The notes beneath the pieces were generated by a model that saw only the letters and a program-made list of their open reading frames with translations, made no database searches and had not been told where the DNA came from. A stretch of DNA of 64,000 nt from Streptomyces puniciscabiei (GTDB lineage Bacteria; Actinomycetota; Actinomycetes; Streptomycetales; Streptomycetaceae). Shown piece after piece: positions 8,564 to 16,639 of this stretch. Both the position numbers and the translations under genes were made by a program. The DNA lies in the NCBI RefSeq assembly GCF_006715785.1, contig NZ_VFNX01000001.1, positions 4,444,001 to 4,508,000 on the forward strand. Direction: 5' to 3'. The first letter of the stretch is position 1; every line of letters begins with the position of its first letter.

Positions 8564-8776
8564 ATGCCGAACAAGAATCAGGCCCGCCGGCTCACTCCGG
8601 GCCCGGAACGCGACAAGCTCGCGGCTGACCTGAAGAAGAAATACGACTCCGGCGCGAGTATCCGGGCACTGGCGGAGGAGACCGGCCGCAGTTACGGCGG
8701 CGTGCACCGCCTGCTCGAAGACGCCGGGGCGACCTTCAGATCCCGTGGCGGAGCCCCGCGCCGCACCGCGTCCTGA
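8564..8776 (+). CDS. Small helix-turn-helix protein
   Basis: 70 residues from ATG 8564, with GGGAGG about ten bases upstream. The N-terminal part is basic (MPNKNQARRLTPGPERDK). Then GASIRALAEETGRSYGGVHRLL forms a helix-turn-helix, with the recognition helix SYGGVHRLLEDAG. Proteins of this size and pattern are common in Streptomyces, sometimes near development genes, and are presumed DNA-binding. It converges on the STAS gene at 8787. Confidence 0.75.
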   Translation: MPNKNQARRLTPGPERDKLAADLKKKYDSGASIRALAEETGRSYGGVHRLLEDAGATFRSRGGAPRRTAS

Positions 8777-8786
8777 CCTGCGGGCT

Positions 8787-9116
8787 TCACCGTTCGTTCG
8801 GCTGGTCGATGGTGAAGGCACTGCCTGCGTGGGTCAGCCGTAGCAGCCTCGCCAGCGGGTGCGGGACCGCGCACAGCCGCAGGTCTCTGCCGCTGGCCTT
8901 CGCCGTCCGGGCGGCGGCCAGCAGCGCGGACAGGCCGGTGCAGTCGCAGAACGTCAGCCCGCCGCAGTCCACCACCACGCTGCGGTGATCGGCCAGGGCG
9001 GATCGGAGGGTGTCCCGGACATCCGGGGCGCTGACCACGTCGAGGTCCCCGGCCACGGTCACCCGGCAGCGACCGGGCCCGGTCGGCTGTACAGCGACGT
9101 GGAGAGTGTCGTGCAC
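8787..9116 (-). CDS. STAS-domain anti-sigma antagonist-like, Ser site replaced by Cys
   Basis: 109 residues. The fold pattern is clear: RVTVAGDLDVVSAP, then VVVDCGGLTFCDCTGLSALLAA. The usual D-S-x-G phosphorylation site is D-C-T-G here, so Ser is absent and only the adjacent Thr remains. The protein may be phosphorylated on Thr or may be constitutively active. The start at 9116 is GTG. Candidate partners are the RsbW-like proteins at 5767 and 36399. Confidence 0.8.
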   Translation of the reverse strand: MHDTLHVAVQPTGPGRCRVTVAGDLDVVSAPDVRDTLRSALADHRSVVVDCGGLTFCDCTGLSALLAAARTAKASGRDLRLCAVPHPLARLLRLTHAGSAFTIDQPNER

Positions 9117-9224
9117 GGCGCCCCCAGTCAGCGACGCGGACGGTGTGTGTCCAGGAGAACCCTCAACCCGCGGGGATGTCTACACCCGGCGCGGCCGGCC
9201 CGGGGCCGGGGCGGAAGCGGCCTT

Positions 9225-9490
9225 CACGGCCCGGGCGGCTTGCCGTCCGCGCACGCTGCGCACGGGCACTGCGCGGCTGCACCGCTGGGAGTGCGGTCCA
9301 GCCGGGCGGGCGGCTGTGCGGGCTGCACAGGACCCGCAGGCTGCGCAGGACCCGCGGGCTGTGGAGGCGCCGGGGCCTGGCGACCGGTCCGCCCGCCCGT
9401 CTCGTCATCCTGCTGCCCTGGCGGGAGCTAGCCGCCCGCGGCATGCCAGCACCGCACCACCGGCTCCCCGAACAGCTCATAGACGCTCAC
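9225..9490 (-). pseudogene. Small Pro-rich protein, copy 2, interrupted by amber codon
   Basis: The frame starts at GTG 9490 as VSVYELFGEPVVRCWHAAGG and meets TAG at 9428-9430. The same frame then continues (LPPGQQDDETGG, Pro/Gln repeats) to CPCAACADGKPPGP and a TGA at 9225, matching the intact copy at 5066-5314 to the end. Conservation after the stop indicates a recent nonsense mutation, or read-through. The start overlaps the TGA of the membrane gene (GTGA), as in copy 1. Confidence 0.6.
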
Positions 9491-9720
9491 CTGGGCAGGT
9501 CATGCACTACGACGGACACCACCGCGAGGATCACGGTGGCCACCGAGATGGCGACTATCACCGCACGTCCGTTCCACGACGCCACCCGCTTCGCCGCGCG
9601 TTCACGCACGCCGGCATCGTTGTGACCATCCGACTCGGGCAGCAGCCGGTACGCCGCCGGCGAGGCCGCAAAGGGCTCCGCATCAGCGTTGTGAGCATCC
9701 ACGCACTGCCAACGAACCAT
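9487..9720 (-). CDS. Small single-pass membrane protein, copy 2
   Basis: 77 residues from ATG 9720. The N-terminus is polar (CVDAHNADAEP), followed by a charged RERAAKR segment and a hydrophobic helix, AVIVAISVATVILAVVSV. It is clearly paralogous to the protein at 5311-5532. It is divergent from the carbonic anhydrase gene 20 bp away, so the promoters overlap. The function is unknown; its conserved partner ORF downstream is broken in this copy. Confidence 0.65.
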   Translation of the reverse strand: MVRWQCVDAHNADAEPFAASPAAYRLLPESDGHNDAGVRERAAKRVASWNGRAVIVAISVATVILAVVSVVVHDLPR

Positions 9721-9740
9721 CCGCCTCGTAGGCTTCGGCC

Positions 9741-10382
9741 ATGACCGAGATCAAGACTCCGACGCCCCGCGACGCCTTCGATCTGCTGCTGGCCGGTAAC
9801 CAGCGCTTTGTCGCCGGCGTCCCCGAGCACCCCAATCAGGACGCCGCCCGCCGCGCTGAGATCGCACCGTCCCAGCAGCCCTTCGCGGTGCTGTTCGGGT
9901 GTTCCGACTCCCGGCTGGCCGCCGAGATCATCTTCGACCGCGGCCTGGGCGACCTCTTCGTGGTCCGCACCGCCGGCCACGTCATGGGCCCGGAGGTGCT
10001 GGGCAGCATCGAGTACGGCGTAGACATCCTGGGCTGTCCGCTGGTGATCGTGCTCGGTCACGACTCGTGCGGCGCGGTCGGCGCTGCGTGCGCCGCGCTG
10101 GAGGACGGCATGGCACCGGCCGGGTACATCCGGGACGTCGTCGAGCGCGTTACTCCCAGCGTGCTGGCTGCGCGGGCCGCCGGACAGGTTGAGCCCGAGG
10201 AGGTCCTGGCCGAGCACATAAGGCACACCGTCGACCTGCTGCTGGACCGCTCCCGGGTCCTGGCCGAGAAGGTCGCCGCCGGCCAGGCCGCCGTGGTGGG
10301 CCTGTGCTACCGCCTGTCCGACGGCAGTGCACAGCTCGTCGCCTCTCGCGGCCTCGACGCGGCGGTCCCTGCCGCGTCCTGA
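9741..10382 (+). CDS. Beta-class carbonic anhydrase
   Basis: 213 residues, normal length. It interconverts CO2 and bicarbonate in the cytoplasm. Zinc ligands are visible as Cys in FGCSDSR (about residue 54) and the His/Cys pair in GHDSCGAVG (about 108-111). The Asp-Arg dyad of CSDSR is present, and RTAGHV and GSIEYGV are further family motifs. It stands alone, divergent from the small membrane gene. Confidence 0.92.
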   Translation: MTEIKTPTPRDAFDLLLAGNQRFVAGVPEHPNQDAARRAEIAPSQQPFAVLFGCSDSRLAAEIIFDRGLGDLFVVRTAGHVMGPEVLGSIEYGVDILGCPLVIVLGHDSCGAVGAACAALEDGMAPAGYIRDVVERVTPSVLAARAAGQVEPEEVLAEHIRHTVDLLLDRSRVLAEKVAAGQAAVVGLCYRLSDGSAQLVASRGLDAAVPAAS

Positions 10383-10495
10383 CCGCCCCGGCCGTGGCTG
10401 CTCAGCGTGAGTTTGCTGCGGCCGGAGGAGACCCGTATACGGTGGATGAGGAACCTCTCACGTTCACTGCTTGATCGTCCATGGAAGGGCCTTTG

Positions 10496-10696
10496 ATGGC
10501 TCACGGAGACGACCGGGTGCCCAGCACCGTCCCCCGCGCCGACCCGGCGCGGGCCGCGGGCTGCGAGGTGTGCCGGGGATGGGGAACGGTCGTCACCGAC
10601 GAGGGGCGGCACCAGCTGTGCCCGGCCTGCCAGGCTGGTGGGCGCTCAGCCGAATCCGCCACGAATCCGCCCCGTCCTCGTCTCCGGGAGCAGTAA
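10496..10696 (+). CDS. Small zinc-ribbon-like protein
   Basis: 66 residues from ATG 10496, six bases after AAGGG; an ATG at 10481 lies further upstream. It has two CxxC knuckles, CEVC and CPAC, about 21 residues apart, suggesting a structural zinc site of DnaJ or rubredoxin-like type. Flanks are low complexity. The function is unknown. It ends 20 bases before the convergent Sua5 gene. Confidence 0.55.
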   Translation: MAHGDDRVPSTVPRADPARAAGCEVCRGWGTVVTDEGRHQLCPACQAGGRSAESATNPPRPRLREQ

Positions 10697-10716
10697 GGGC
10701 ACAGCGTCGGCGCTGG

Positions 10717-11694
10717 TCACATAGTGGGCCGGGGCCCTGCGGCGCGGCGGAGCCGGTTGGCGATCGCCAGTCCCAGTCCCTCCTCCACCGGCAAGGACGC
10801 GATGATGAGGTCGCACCCTTGCTGGTCGAGCTCGCGCAGGAACCCGTACAGCCCGCGCGCATAGGCGGCCACCGAACCGGGGACCGCCACCACGGCGTGC
10901 ACCTTCACCGCAGCGTCGGCGAAGCCATCAGGCAGAAAGACACCCACCTGGTGCCCCAGCTCCTGCGCCAGCTCCGCCTCGGCGACGACCTTCTCCCGCT
11001 CGACGAGGACGACCCGCGCCCGCGGCGCGTAGTGCGACGGATGCTGGCCCGGCACCCGGACACGGCTGGTCGAGGGAACCGCAAGCGGATAGCCCAGCAC
11101 CGCTTCGAGGTCCTCGCGCGTTACCCCGCCCGGCCGCAGGATGCTTGCGGCATCGCCCGTGACGTCGACAATGGTCGACTCGACACCGACCGAGCAGGGA
11201 CCGCCATCCAGCACGAAGTCGACCGCTTCGCCGAGCTCGGCACGGACATGGTCCGCCGTTGTGGGGCTGACCGAGCCGAAGCGGTTGGCAGACGGGGCCG
11301 TGACACCACCGCCGAAGGCTGACAGGAGCGCCAGTGCGACGGGGTGGTCGGGAACACGCACGGCCACCGTCTGGAGGCCACCGATCGCTTCGAGGGGCAC
11401 GCGGGGACCGCGCCGCAGGACCAGCGTGAGTGGTCCCGGCCAGAAGTGTTCGGCCAGCAGGCGCGCTGCCTGGGGCACCTCCTGGACCCAGTCGTCCAGC
11501 AGTTCCGCGCCGCCGATGTGGACGATCAGCGGGTGGGAGGGCGGACGCCCCTTGACTTGGAAGATACGCGAGACGGCGGCGGGGTCCTCGGCGTTGGCGC
11601 CCAGACCGTAGACGGTCTCGGTCGGGAGGGCCACCAGGCCGCCGGCACGCAGCACCTCGGCCGCCTTCTCGATGTCACTGGTACTTGCCGTCAC
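10717..11694 (-). CDS. Threonylcarbamoyl-AMP synthase (Sua5/YrdC type)
   Basis: 325 residues: an N-terminal YrdC fold (1-200) plus a C-terminal Sua5 domain. It makes threonylcarbamoyl-AMP for the t6A37 modification of tRNA. Family motifs are PTETVYGLGANA, KGRPPSHPLIVH, TAPSANRFGSVSPT and VESTIVD, and PGQHPSHYAPR is the linker that lies over the active site. A second such enzyme is normally encoded elsewhere in Streptomyces genomes, so this may be a paralogue. The start at 11694 gives MTASTSDIEKAAEVLRAGG, the expected beginning. Confidence 0.9.
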   Translation of the reverse strand: MTASTSDIEKAAEVLRAGGLVALPTETVYGLGANAEDPAAVSRIFQVKGRPPSHPLIVHIGGAELLDDWVQEVPQAARLLAEHFWPGPLTLVLRRGPRVPLEAIGGLQTVAVRVPDHPVALALLSAFGGGVTAPSANRFGSVSPTTADHVRAELGEAVDFVLDGGPCSVGVESTIVDVTGDAASILRPGGVTREDLEAVLGYPLAVPSTSRVRVPGQHPSHYAPRARVVLVEREKVVAEAELAQELGHQVGVFLPDGFADAAVKVHAVVAVPGSVAAYARGLYGFLRELDQQGCDLIIASLPVEEGLGLAIANRLRRAAGPRPTM

Positions 11695-11749
11695 GCTGGC
11701 AATACTCCCACTCTTCCGCCCCCCTCATTTCCGTGGAGACCGGTCCAGC

Positions 11750-13042
11750 TTATGGAGCGACGACCCATCGGGCGGCATCGTGGGCTATGCGAGCGGCGGC
11801 GTACTCCGTTCCGGCAACGAAGCGCATCATGGGGCCGAACGTCGGGGCGGCCAGCGAACCAGCGACGTACAGACCAGGCACGGATGTTTCGAACGTCCTG
11901 GTCAGCTGAGGGGCCTTGGAGCCGGGCACACAGACGACGCGCCGCCGTAGCGTAGGGACGAGAAACGCAAGCGCGTCGATGTCGAGGCGGTAGCCGGTGG
12001 CAGCCAGCACGTGGTCGACAGCCAGCCCCTCCGAACCACCCGGCATGGTGAGTTCCAGCCGGGCAGTGGAGCCGGATGCCTCGGCGTGGGTGACGCGGGA
12101 CGAGGTGCGCACCGGCACGACATCCTCGACCCGGTCGCGCAGCCACCAGCCGCCCGAGGGCCCCAGCGCCCGGCGGAACAACAGCAGCCGGGCGGCAGCG
12201 GGGAGCCGTCGCACCCCGCCTGGTGCCCGGCAGACCGCGGCGAGTGTCCAGCCCGTCCCCAGGGGTGAGGCGGGCTGCGCGAGCCGCTGCGGCCACGGTC
12301 GGCCAAGCTGCGGAACCGAGCCCCACAGAACGCGCCGCTCCCGCACCAGCACCTGCACGTGGGCTCCGGCCTCATGCAGCAGCGCGGCGCTCTCCAGTGC
12401 GGACTGGCCTCCCCCGACGACCGCGATCCGCTGTCCGGCATACCGCGACAGGTCGCTGTGGTGGCTGGTGTGCGACACCAATGCCCCGGCTCCCGGTCCC
12501 TCGGGCACGAGGCGGAGCAACTCCTTCGGTATGTACGCCAGTCCGTTCAATCCGGTCGCCACCACGACGGCCGCCGCCGTCAGCTGCCGGCCGTCGTCGA
12601 GTCCTACGGCGAACCCGGAAGAGCTTGGGCCGCGGTCGACGCTGGCGACCCTGGCCGGTTCCACGTCACCGACGTACCGCTTCTGGAACCACTGCCCGTA
12701 ACGCACGAACACGTCGCACGGGATCGGTGTCAGTTCCGTCAGCTCCGACTCACCGCGCACCCTGCGGAAGTCGGATAGCCGTCCGCCCAGCTCGGGTGCC
12801 GACAGGTCGGTGGCGTCTGGGGTCGACTTCAGGAACATCCCCGTGGCCATGGCATGCCGCCAACTGCCCATCACCTCCCCGAAAATCCGCACTGGAACCC
12901 CGGCGGCCCGCAGATGAGCGGCCACCGACAACCCGTACGGGCCAGCGCCGATCACCACCACGGGAAGCCTCTCGCGCCTGCCGACCGCCCGCTCGTGAGC
13001 AGGGCGCTGCCCCGGAAGCGACTGCGTCACACGTCCCCCCAT
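11750..13042 (-). CDS. Flavin-dependent oxidoreductase/monooxygenase-like protein
   Basis: 430 residues with two dinucleotide-binding motifs: VVIGAGPYGLS (about residues 28-38, FAD) and IAVVGGGQSALES (about 207-219, NAD(P)H). VVVATGLNG and LAATGYRLD are the ATG-type strands of class B flavoproteins. A region FLKSTPDATDLSAP follows the first Rossmann fold. It is probably an NAD(P)-binding monooxygenase or ornithine-hydroxylase relative; the substrate is unknown. It is followed at 57 bp by the Sua5 gene on the same strand. The 500-bp upstream region carries repeated TGCGCA motifs. Confidence 0.8.
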   Translation of the reverse strand: MGGRVTQSLPGQRPAHERAVGRRERLPVVVIGAGPYGLSVAAHLRAAGVPVRIFGEVMGSWRHAMATGMFLKSTPDATDLSAPELGGRLSDFRRVRGESELTELTPIPCDVFVRYGQWFQKRYVGDVEPARVASVDRGPSSSGFAVGLDDGRQLTAAAVVVATGLNGLAYIPKELLRLVPEGPGAGALVSHTSHHSDLSRYAGQRIAVVGGGQSALESAALLHEAGAHVQVLVRERRVLWGSVPQLGRPWPQRLAQPASPLGTGWTLAAVCRAPGGVRRLPAAARLLLFRRALGPSGGWWLRDRVEDVVPVRTSSRVTHAEASGSTARLELTMPGGSEGLAVDHVLAATGYRLDIDALAFLVPTLRRRVVCVPGSKAPQLTRTFETSVPGLYVAGSLAAPTFGPMMRFVAGTEYAAARIAHDAARWVVAP

Positions 13043-13343
13043 CGATCAGCCCACCGCCCTCCCCAGGGCAGCGCGACACCTCGGAACGCCACGGCGGCCA
13101 ACGGCCCACCGCACGCGATCCCCCCTCCGCGACCGAGTGTGACCCATCAGCCGCAGCCCGCCCAGGATTTCAGCACACCTTGACCGAACCTAGTCAAACC
13201 ACCCGGCATCCCAGGAAACGTAACGATCACGGACCTTACAGGTGCCCTTCGCCACCTGTCGGCCCCGGCGGCTGAACGCGGTGCGGTCTCACCAAGATCG
13301 ACCTCACCACCAGATCGACACGACGGCTACGCACCGTAACGAC

Positions 13344-13400
13344 TGCGCACTGGTCCCCGGATTTGCGCATTCATTGCGCATCGTCAGCCGACACTGCGCA
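13344..13400. promoter_or_regulatory. Four TGCGCA sites, spacing 20/11/20
   Basis: The self-complementary hexamer TGCGCA occurs at 13344, 13364, 13375 and 13395, and TTGCG follows at 13406. Spacings near one and two helical turns put the sites on the same DNA face. They lie in the 508-bp gap between the leftward flavoprotein gene and the rightward DUF317 group. The rest of this gap (13043-13550) shows no gene. Confidence 0.45.
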
Positions 13401-13550
13401 TCGACTTGCGGATCCTAGAACGGCGAGGGCGGATCTCGCAGTTCGCCGGTGGCAGACGAGAAAGATCCACGAATGACTGGAACTGCGGGCAGGGCCATGT
13501 CAACCTAGACGACCTTCCCCGGAACGTAGCAGGTCAGAGAGGTGATCGCC

Positions 13551-13904
13551 GTGACCGTAGCTCCCGTGAGCCCTGGCTTCTCCACCACCGTCGAGGCCCT
13601 GCGGCTGCGCGAGTGGCAGCTCGGTCCTGGCCAGCCCACGCTGGTCATGGACCAGTTCTCCGCGGAGGACTTCCACCTGATCGTGGATGACCGCGCGGAC
13701 GTGCACGTCAGCTCCAAGGACGGCCGGTTCTACCTCGGCTGGTTCCCGCTCGGCCGCCCCGGCACGGACGGCGAGGGATGGAAGATCGCCGTCACCGGCA
13801 CGGCCAAGGTGCGTGGCTACCACCTGTCGTTCGACACCGAGACGCCGGCGGACATCGTCGCCGCCGCCGTGGCGCGCGTGCTGGAGACCTCACGCCCCCT
13901 ATGA
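13551..13904 (+). CDS. DUF317-like small protein
   Basis: 117 residues from GTG 13551, eight bases after GAGAGG; an in-frame GTG at 13542 is too close to the ribosome site. The segment FYLGWFPLGRPGTDGEGWKI followed by FDTETPADIV matches half of a DUF317 unit. It is the first gene of a second DUF317 cluster next to the mobilisation operon. Function unknown. Confidence 0.65.
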   Translation: MTVAPVSPGFSTTVEALRLREWQLGPGQPTLVMDQFSAEDFHLIVDDRADVHVSSKDGRFYLGWFPLGRPGTDGEGWKIAVTGTAKVRGYHLSFDTETPADIVAAAVARVLETSRPL

Positions 13905-14011
13905 GAGCGCGGACACCGACAGGTAGCCCCCGCCCCGCACGCGGTCGTCTGTCTGCCGCCCGCCGAACGGTTCCACTGCTCCCCGTTTCCCTCTACCTCA
14001 GGAGGCTGTTC

Positions 14012-14302
14012 GTGACGACCCCGGAGATGACTGTCGGCGATCTCATCGACCTGCTGTCCGGCTGCGACCGGAGTGCCCCGGTCCGCCAGGCCATGAATCC
14101 CTTCTTCCCGATGGCACACCGCTTGGCGCAGGTCGTGCAGTCCGTGGACGAGACCGGGCAGCCCGTCGTGTACCTCGCCGAAGGCCGGGAGCCGGACGCC
14201 CAGCTCGGTCATCTGCCGCCCGAGGTCGCCGTCGCCCTGACCTGGCACTCTCCCGTCCAGGCACCCCCTCGCCGGGAACGCCGCACCGCACGCGGCAAGT
14301 AG
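14012..14302 (+). CDS. Hypothetical protein of DUF317 clusters
   Basis: 96 residues from GTG 14012, with CAGGAGG seven bases upstream. It begins MTTPEMTVGDLIDLLSGCD and contains VVYLAEGREPDAQLGHLP. Small proteins starting MTVxxLI and ending in a YIxEGxQLGxLP pattern occur beside DUF317 genes in streptomycete integrative elements. Its role is unknown. It probably shares a transcript with both neighbours. Confidence 0.65.
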   Translation: MTTPEMTVGDLIDLLSGCDRSAPVRQAMNPFFPMAHRLAQVVQSVDETGQPVVYLAEGREPDAQLGHLPPEVAVALTWHSPVQAPPRRERRTARGK

Positions 14303-14317
14303 ACCGGCACCGAGCCC

Positions 14318-15139
14318 TTGGAGGCGCCCCTGAACCCCGACATTCCCCTCGATCCGCCGGCCAGCAACAGCGCCCAGCGCGCGTACTGGGTCGGTCCCCG
14401 GCACCTGGCCGGGGACGACGGACGCCTCTACGACTCCGTCGCCGATACGCTCGCCGGCCTTGGCTGGTCGAGCCTTGCGATCGTCCGCGGGCGCCAGGAA
14501 CCTGACGAGGCGCCGGAGGACCGTCAGGTCCTGCGCAGCACCGTCCTGCACATCAGCCCCGACACCCTCCGGTGGGCCCAGTGGGTCCTGGCGGACGAGC
14601 CGTTCCACCTCGGCGAACTGCCGATCGCCTGGCAGGTCTGCGCCCGCGCCGATACCAACAGTCCGCTCGCGCAGTGGTCGGCCTACTTCACCCCCGACGT
14701 CCCCGGCGAGGTCCTCACCGACTTCCTCGTCGCGCTCGATGCCCGGGACCAGCCCACCGTGTCCTTCGCTGGGCCCGAGCTGGTCCTCGACGCGGTCACC
14801 GCCCACGGCTGGCTCCGCGACATCGACCAGCCCCACGCGGCAGCGATAGACCCGACCTTCACCTCCCACCTCAGCCTCGGCGAGGTCCCGCCCCTCATCC
14901 AGGACGCCGACCCGCGCACCCTGGTCGCCGAGAACGACGCTGCGGGACCGGTCGGATGGCAGGCATGGGCCGAGCCCGCGCTGGGCACGCAGTGCCTGTG
15001 GGCGGCGTCCTTCGCAGCCAGCGTCCCGCACGACCTGGTCGCCGCGTTCGCCGCCTCGCTCAGCTCGACCGCACCGGTCCTGCGCCGGGTGCTGCCGGAG
15101 AGCACCCGGGACCGGCTCCTGCGCGCCCCGGCCGGCTGA
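14318..15139 (+). CDS. DUF317 domain protein
   Basis: 273 residues if started at TTG 14318. GGAGG at 14320-14324 lies inside that frame, five bases before CTG 14330, so the true start may be the rare CTG (LNPDIPLDPP). YWVGPRHLAGDDG is the diagnostic DUF317 opening, and two Trp-containing units follow (GWSSLAI, HGWLRDID with WQAWAEP). It is the third paralogue-type gene of this window, has no catalytic motif, and ends before a bidirectional hairpin. Confidence 0.72.
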   Translation: MEAPLNPDIPLDPPASNSAQRAYWVGPRHLAGDDGRLYDSVADTLAGLGWSSLAIVRGRQEPDEAPEDRQVLRSTVLHISPDTLRWAQWVLADEPFHLGELPIAWQVCARADTNSPLAQWSAYFTPDVPGEVLTDFLVALDARDQPTVSFAGPELVLDAVTAHGWLRDIDQPHAAAIDPTFTSHLSLGEVPPLIQDADPRTLVAENDAAGPVGWQAWAEPALGTQCLWAASFAASVPHDLVAAFAASLSSTAPVLRRVLPESTRDRLLRAPAG

Positions 15140-15170
15140 ACGCCGGTGTCCGCCCTTGACCCGACGCATG

Positions 15171-15206
15171 AAGCCCGCCCTCCCCGATTCCGGGAAGGGC
15201 GGGCTT
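15171..15206. terminator. Bidirectional terminator-like hairpin
   Basis: AAGCCCGCCCT (15171-15181) pairs with AGGGCGGGCTT (15196-15206) around a 14-base loop that can extend the stem further. It lies between the rightward DUF317 gene and the convergent lipoprotein gene, with A and T runs on either side, so it can end both transcripts. Confidence 0.8.
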
Positions 15207-15324
15207 TGCTGCTGTGTTTGCCGGTGCGCTAAGGGGTTCGGAGCGTGACGGCAGTATGTGACGCCAGCTGCGACAGAGCCCGGCGCCCTCGACCGTGGTG
15301 GTCGAGGGCGCCGTTGCGAGCGCG

Positions 15325-16023
15325 TCAGCGAGTCGCTGTCGCCCTGGCGAGAGCCTTGCCGAGATGCTGGTCGACCAAGGCCGGCGGGCCGGAGACGATC
15401 AGGAGCAGGCTTCCCTCACGTATCGCGGTCTGCTTGACGAGGCTGTCCTGCCCACCGGAAGAGAAGGTCATCAGCTGGCTCCACTGCTGGTCGCCGAGCC
15501 GGGGCGCGGTCGTCTTCTGTGACGTGACATTGATGGCGGCGCTGCCGGAGACGACTTGGTAGGTCGGGCAGCCGGTCATGGCGTCGAAGATCCGATCGAT
15601 GCGGTCGGACAGCTTCGTGGAGGTGTCGCTGTACAGCTCCTCGGAGACCTCCGAACCGGCGCTGCCGCCGGTGTAGGTGAAGGACACCTTCGCCTTGTTG
15701 GGGAAGTCGAGGGAGCCGCCGGCCGCCGCGTCGCCGCCCAGCTTCTCCAAGGCGGGGCAGCCGGTGACGGTGACGTCGTCGTGGCGGGAGGTGTCCTCCG
15801 GCTTGCGGGTGTAGTCGGACCCGAGGTCGCTCTCGTCGAGCAGGCGGGGCTGAAGCGCGGCCGACGACAGCGGGGCGTCGCTCTGCTTGGTGGTGGCCGG
15901 GTGGCCTGCGGGGGCGGAGGACGGGGAGGTGGACTTCGCCTGGCTGGTACCGGCGGAGCAGGCGGGCAGGGTGAGGGCGGCGGCGGTGAGGCCGAGGGCG
16001 GTGAGGGTGAGGCGAACGCGCAT
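15325..16023 (-). CDS. Secreted lipoprotein, function unknown
   Basis: 232 residues from ATG 16023. A signal peptide ends in the lipobox LPACS, so Cys is about residue 22 and would be lipidated. A Ser/Thr/Pro linker is followed by a 170-residue domain with two Cys (TVTGCPALEKLG, AMTGCPTYQV) that may form a disulphide. The pattern resembles streptomycete PknH-sensor-like or LpqN-like lipoproteins, but I cannot assign it. It is the last gene of the leftward block. Confidence 0.78.
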   Translation of the reverse strand: MRVRLTLTALGLTAAALTLPACSAGTSQAKSTSPSSAPAGHPATTKQSDAPLSSAALQPRLLDESDLGSDYTRKPEDTSRHDDVTVTGCPALEKLGGDAAAGGSLDFPNKAKVSFTYTGGSAGSEVSEELYSDTSTKLSDRIDRIFDAMTGCPTYQVVSGSAAINVTSQKTTAPRLGDQQWSQLMTFSSGGQDSLVKQTAIREGSLLLIVSGPPALVDQHLGKALARATATR

Positions 16024-16103
16024 GGGTGAACGACCCCTTGGTGCTCGGTGACGGTTGGACAGTGCGGGCCCGTGGGCCCGAGAAGGGGTCGAAGGAGTGG
16101 CGG

Positions 16104-16592
16104 TCAGCGGTGGCCGAGGTGCCGCAGGCAGTCCTCGAACGTGGCGTGGATGGCATCTCCCGGGCCGGAGTGCCGGTTGAACCACGCGGTGTCGAGACGG
16201 GTCTCGTGCTGCTGGTGGCCGGCCTGGCAGCGCAGCCAGACCTGGTCGTGGGTGGAGAGTATGAGCCACTCGCGGTAGGCGCCGCACTCGGCGCAGGCGA
16301 CGACCTCGCCGTCCAGGACGACCGGCCACGGCCAGGGCATCACCCGGCCGTCGAGCTGGTCGTGGCTGGGGACGCGCAGCTCCGGCGGGAGGAAGTCGTC
16401 CACAACCGGCGCCGGCTCCGCGAGCTGATGCTCCTGCTGCATCTGCAGGACCGGTGGCACCTGGTCGGCCATCTGCAGCCACGCCTCGTACGCCCGGCGC
16501 TGCACCTCGCTGAACTCTTCCTCTTCCGCGCGGCGGCGTCGTATCCGGTGAAACACCCGGTGTCCTCCCTCGTCTCGTCCTGCACGCGTCAT
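16104..16592 (-). CDS. Hypothetical protein with C-terminal zinc-knuckle pattern
   Basis: 162 residues. The N-terminus is highly charged (RRRRAEEEEFSEVQRRAYE), probably helical. The C-terminal half has CAECGAYREW and LRCQAGHQQH, which could form a four-ligand zinc site. It starts 47 bp after the relaxase stop on the same strand, so it may be the last gene of the mobilisation operon. Confidence 0.6.
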   Translation of the reverse strand: MTRAGRDEGGHRVFHRIRRRRAEEEEFSEVQRRAYEAWLQMADQVPPVLQMQQEHQLAEPAPVVDDFLPPELRVPSHDQLDGRVMPWPWPVVLDGEVVACAECGAYREWLILSTHDQVWLRCQAGHQQHETRLDTAWFNRHSGPGDAIHATFEDCLRHLGHR

Positions 16593-16639
16593 GATCGTGC
16601 CCGAAGTCCGCTGACCTGTTCAATTCACAAAGTCCACAG

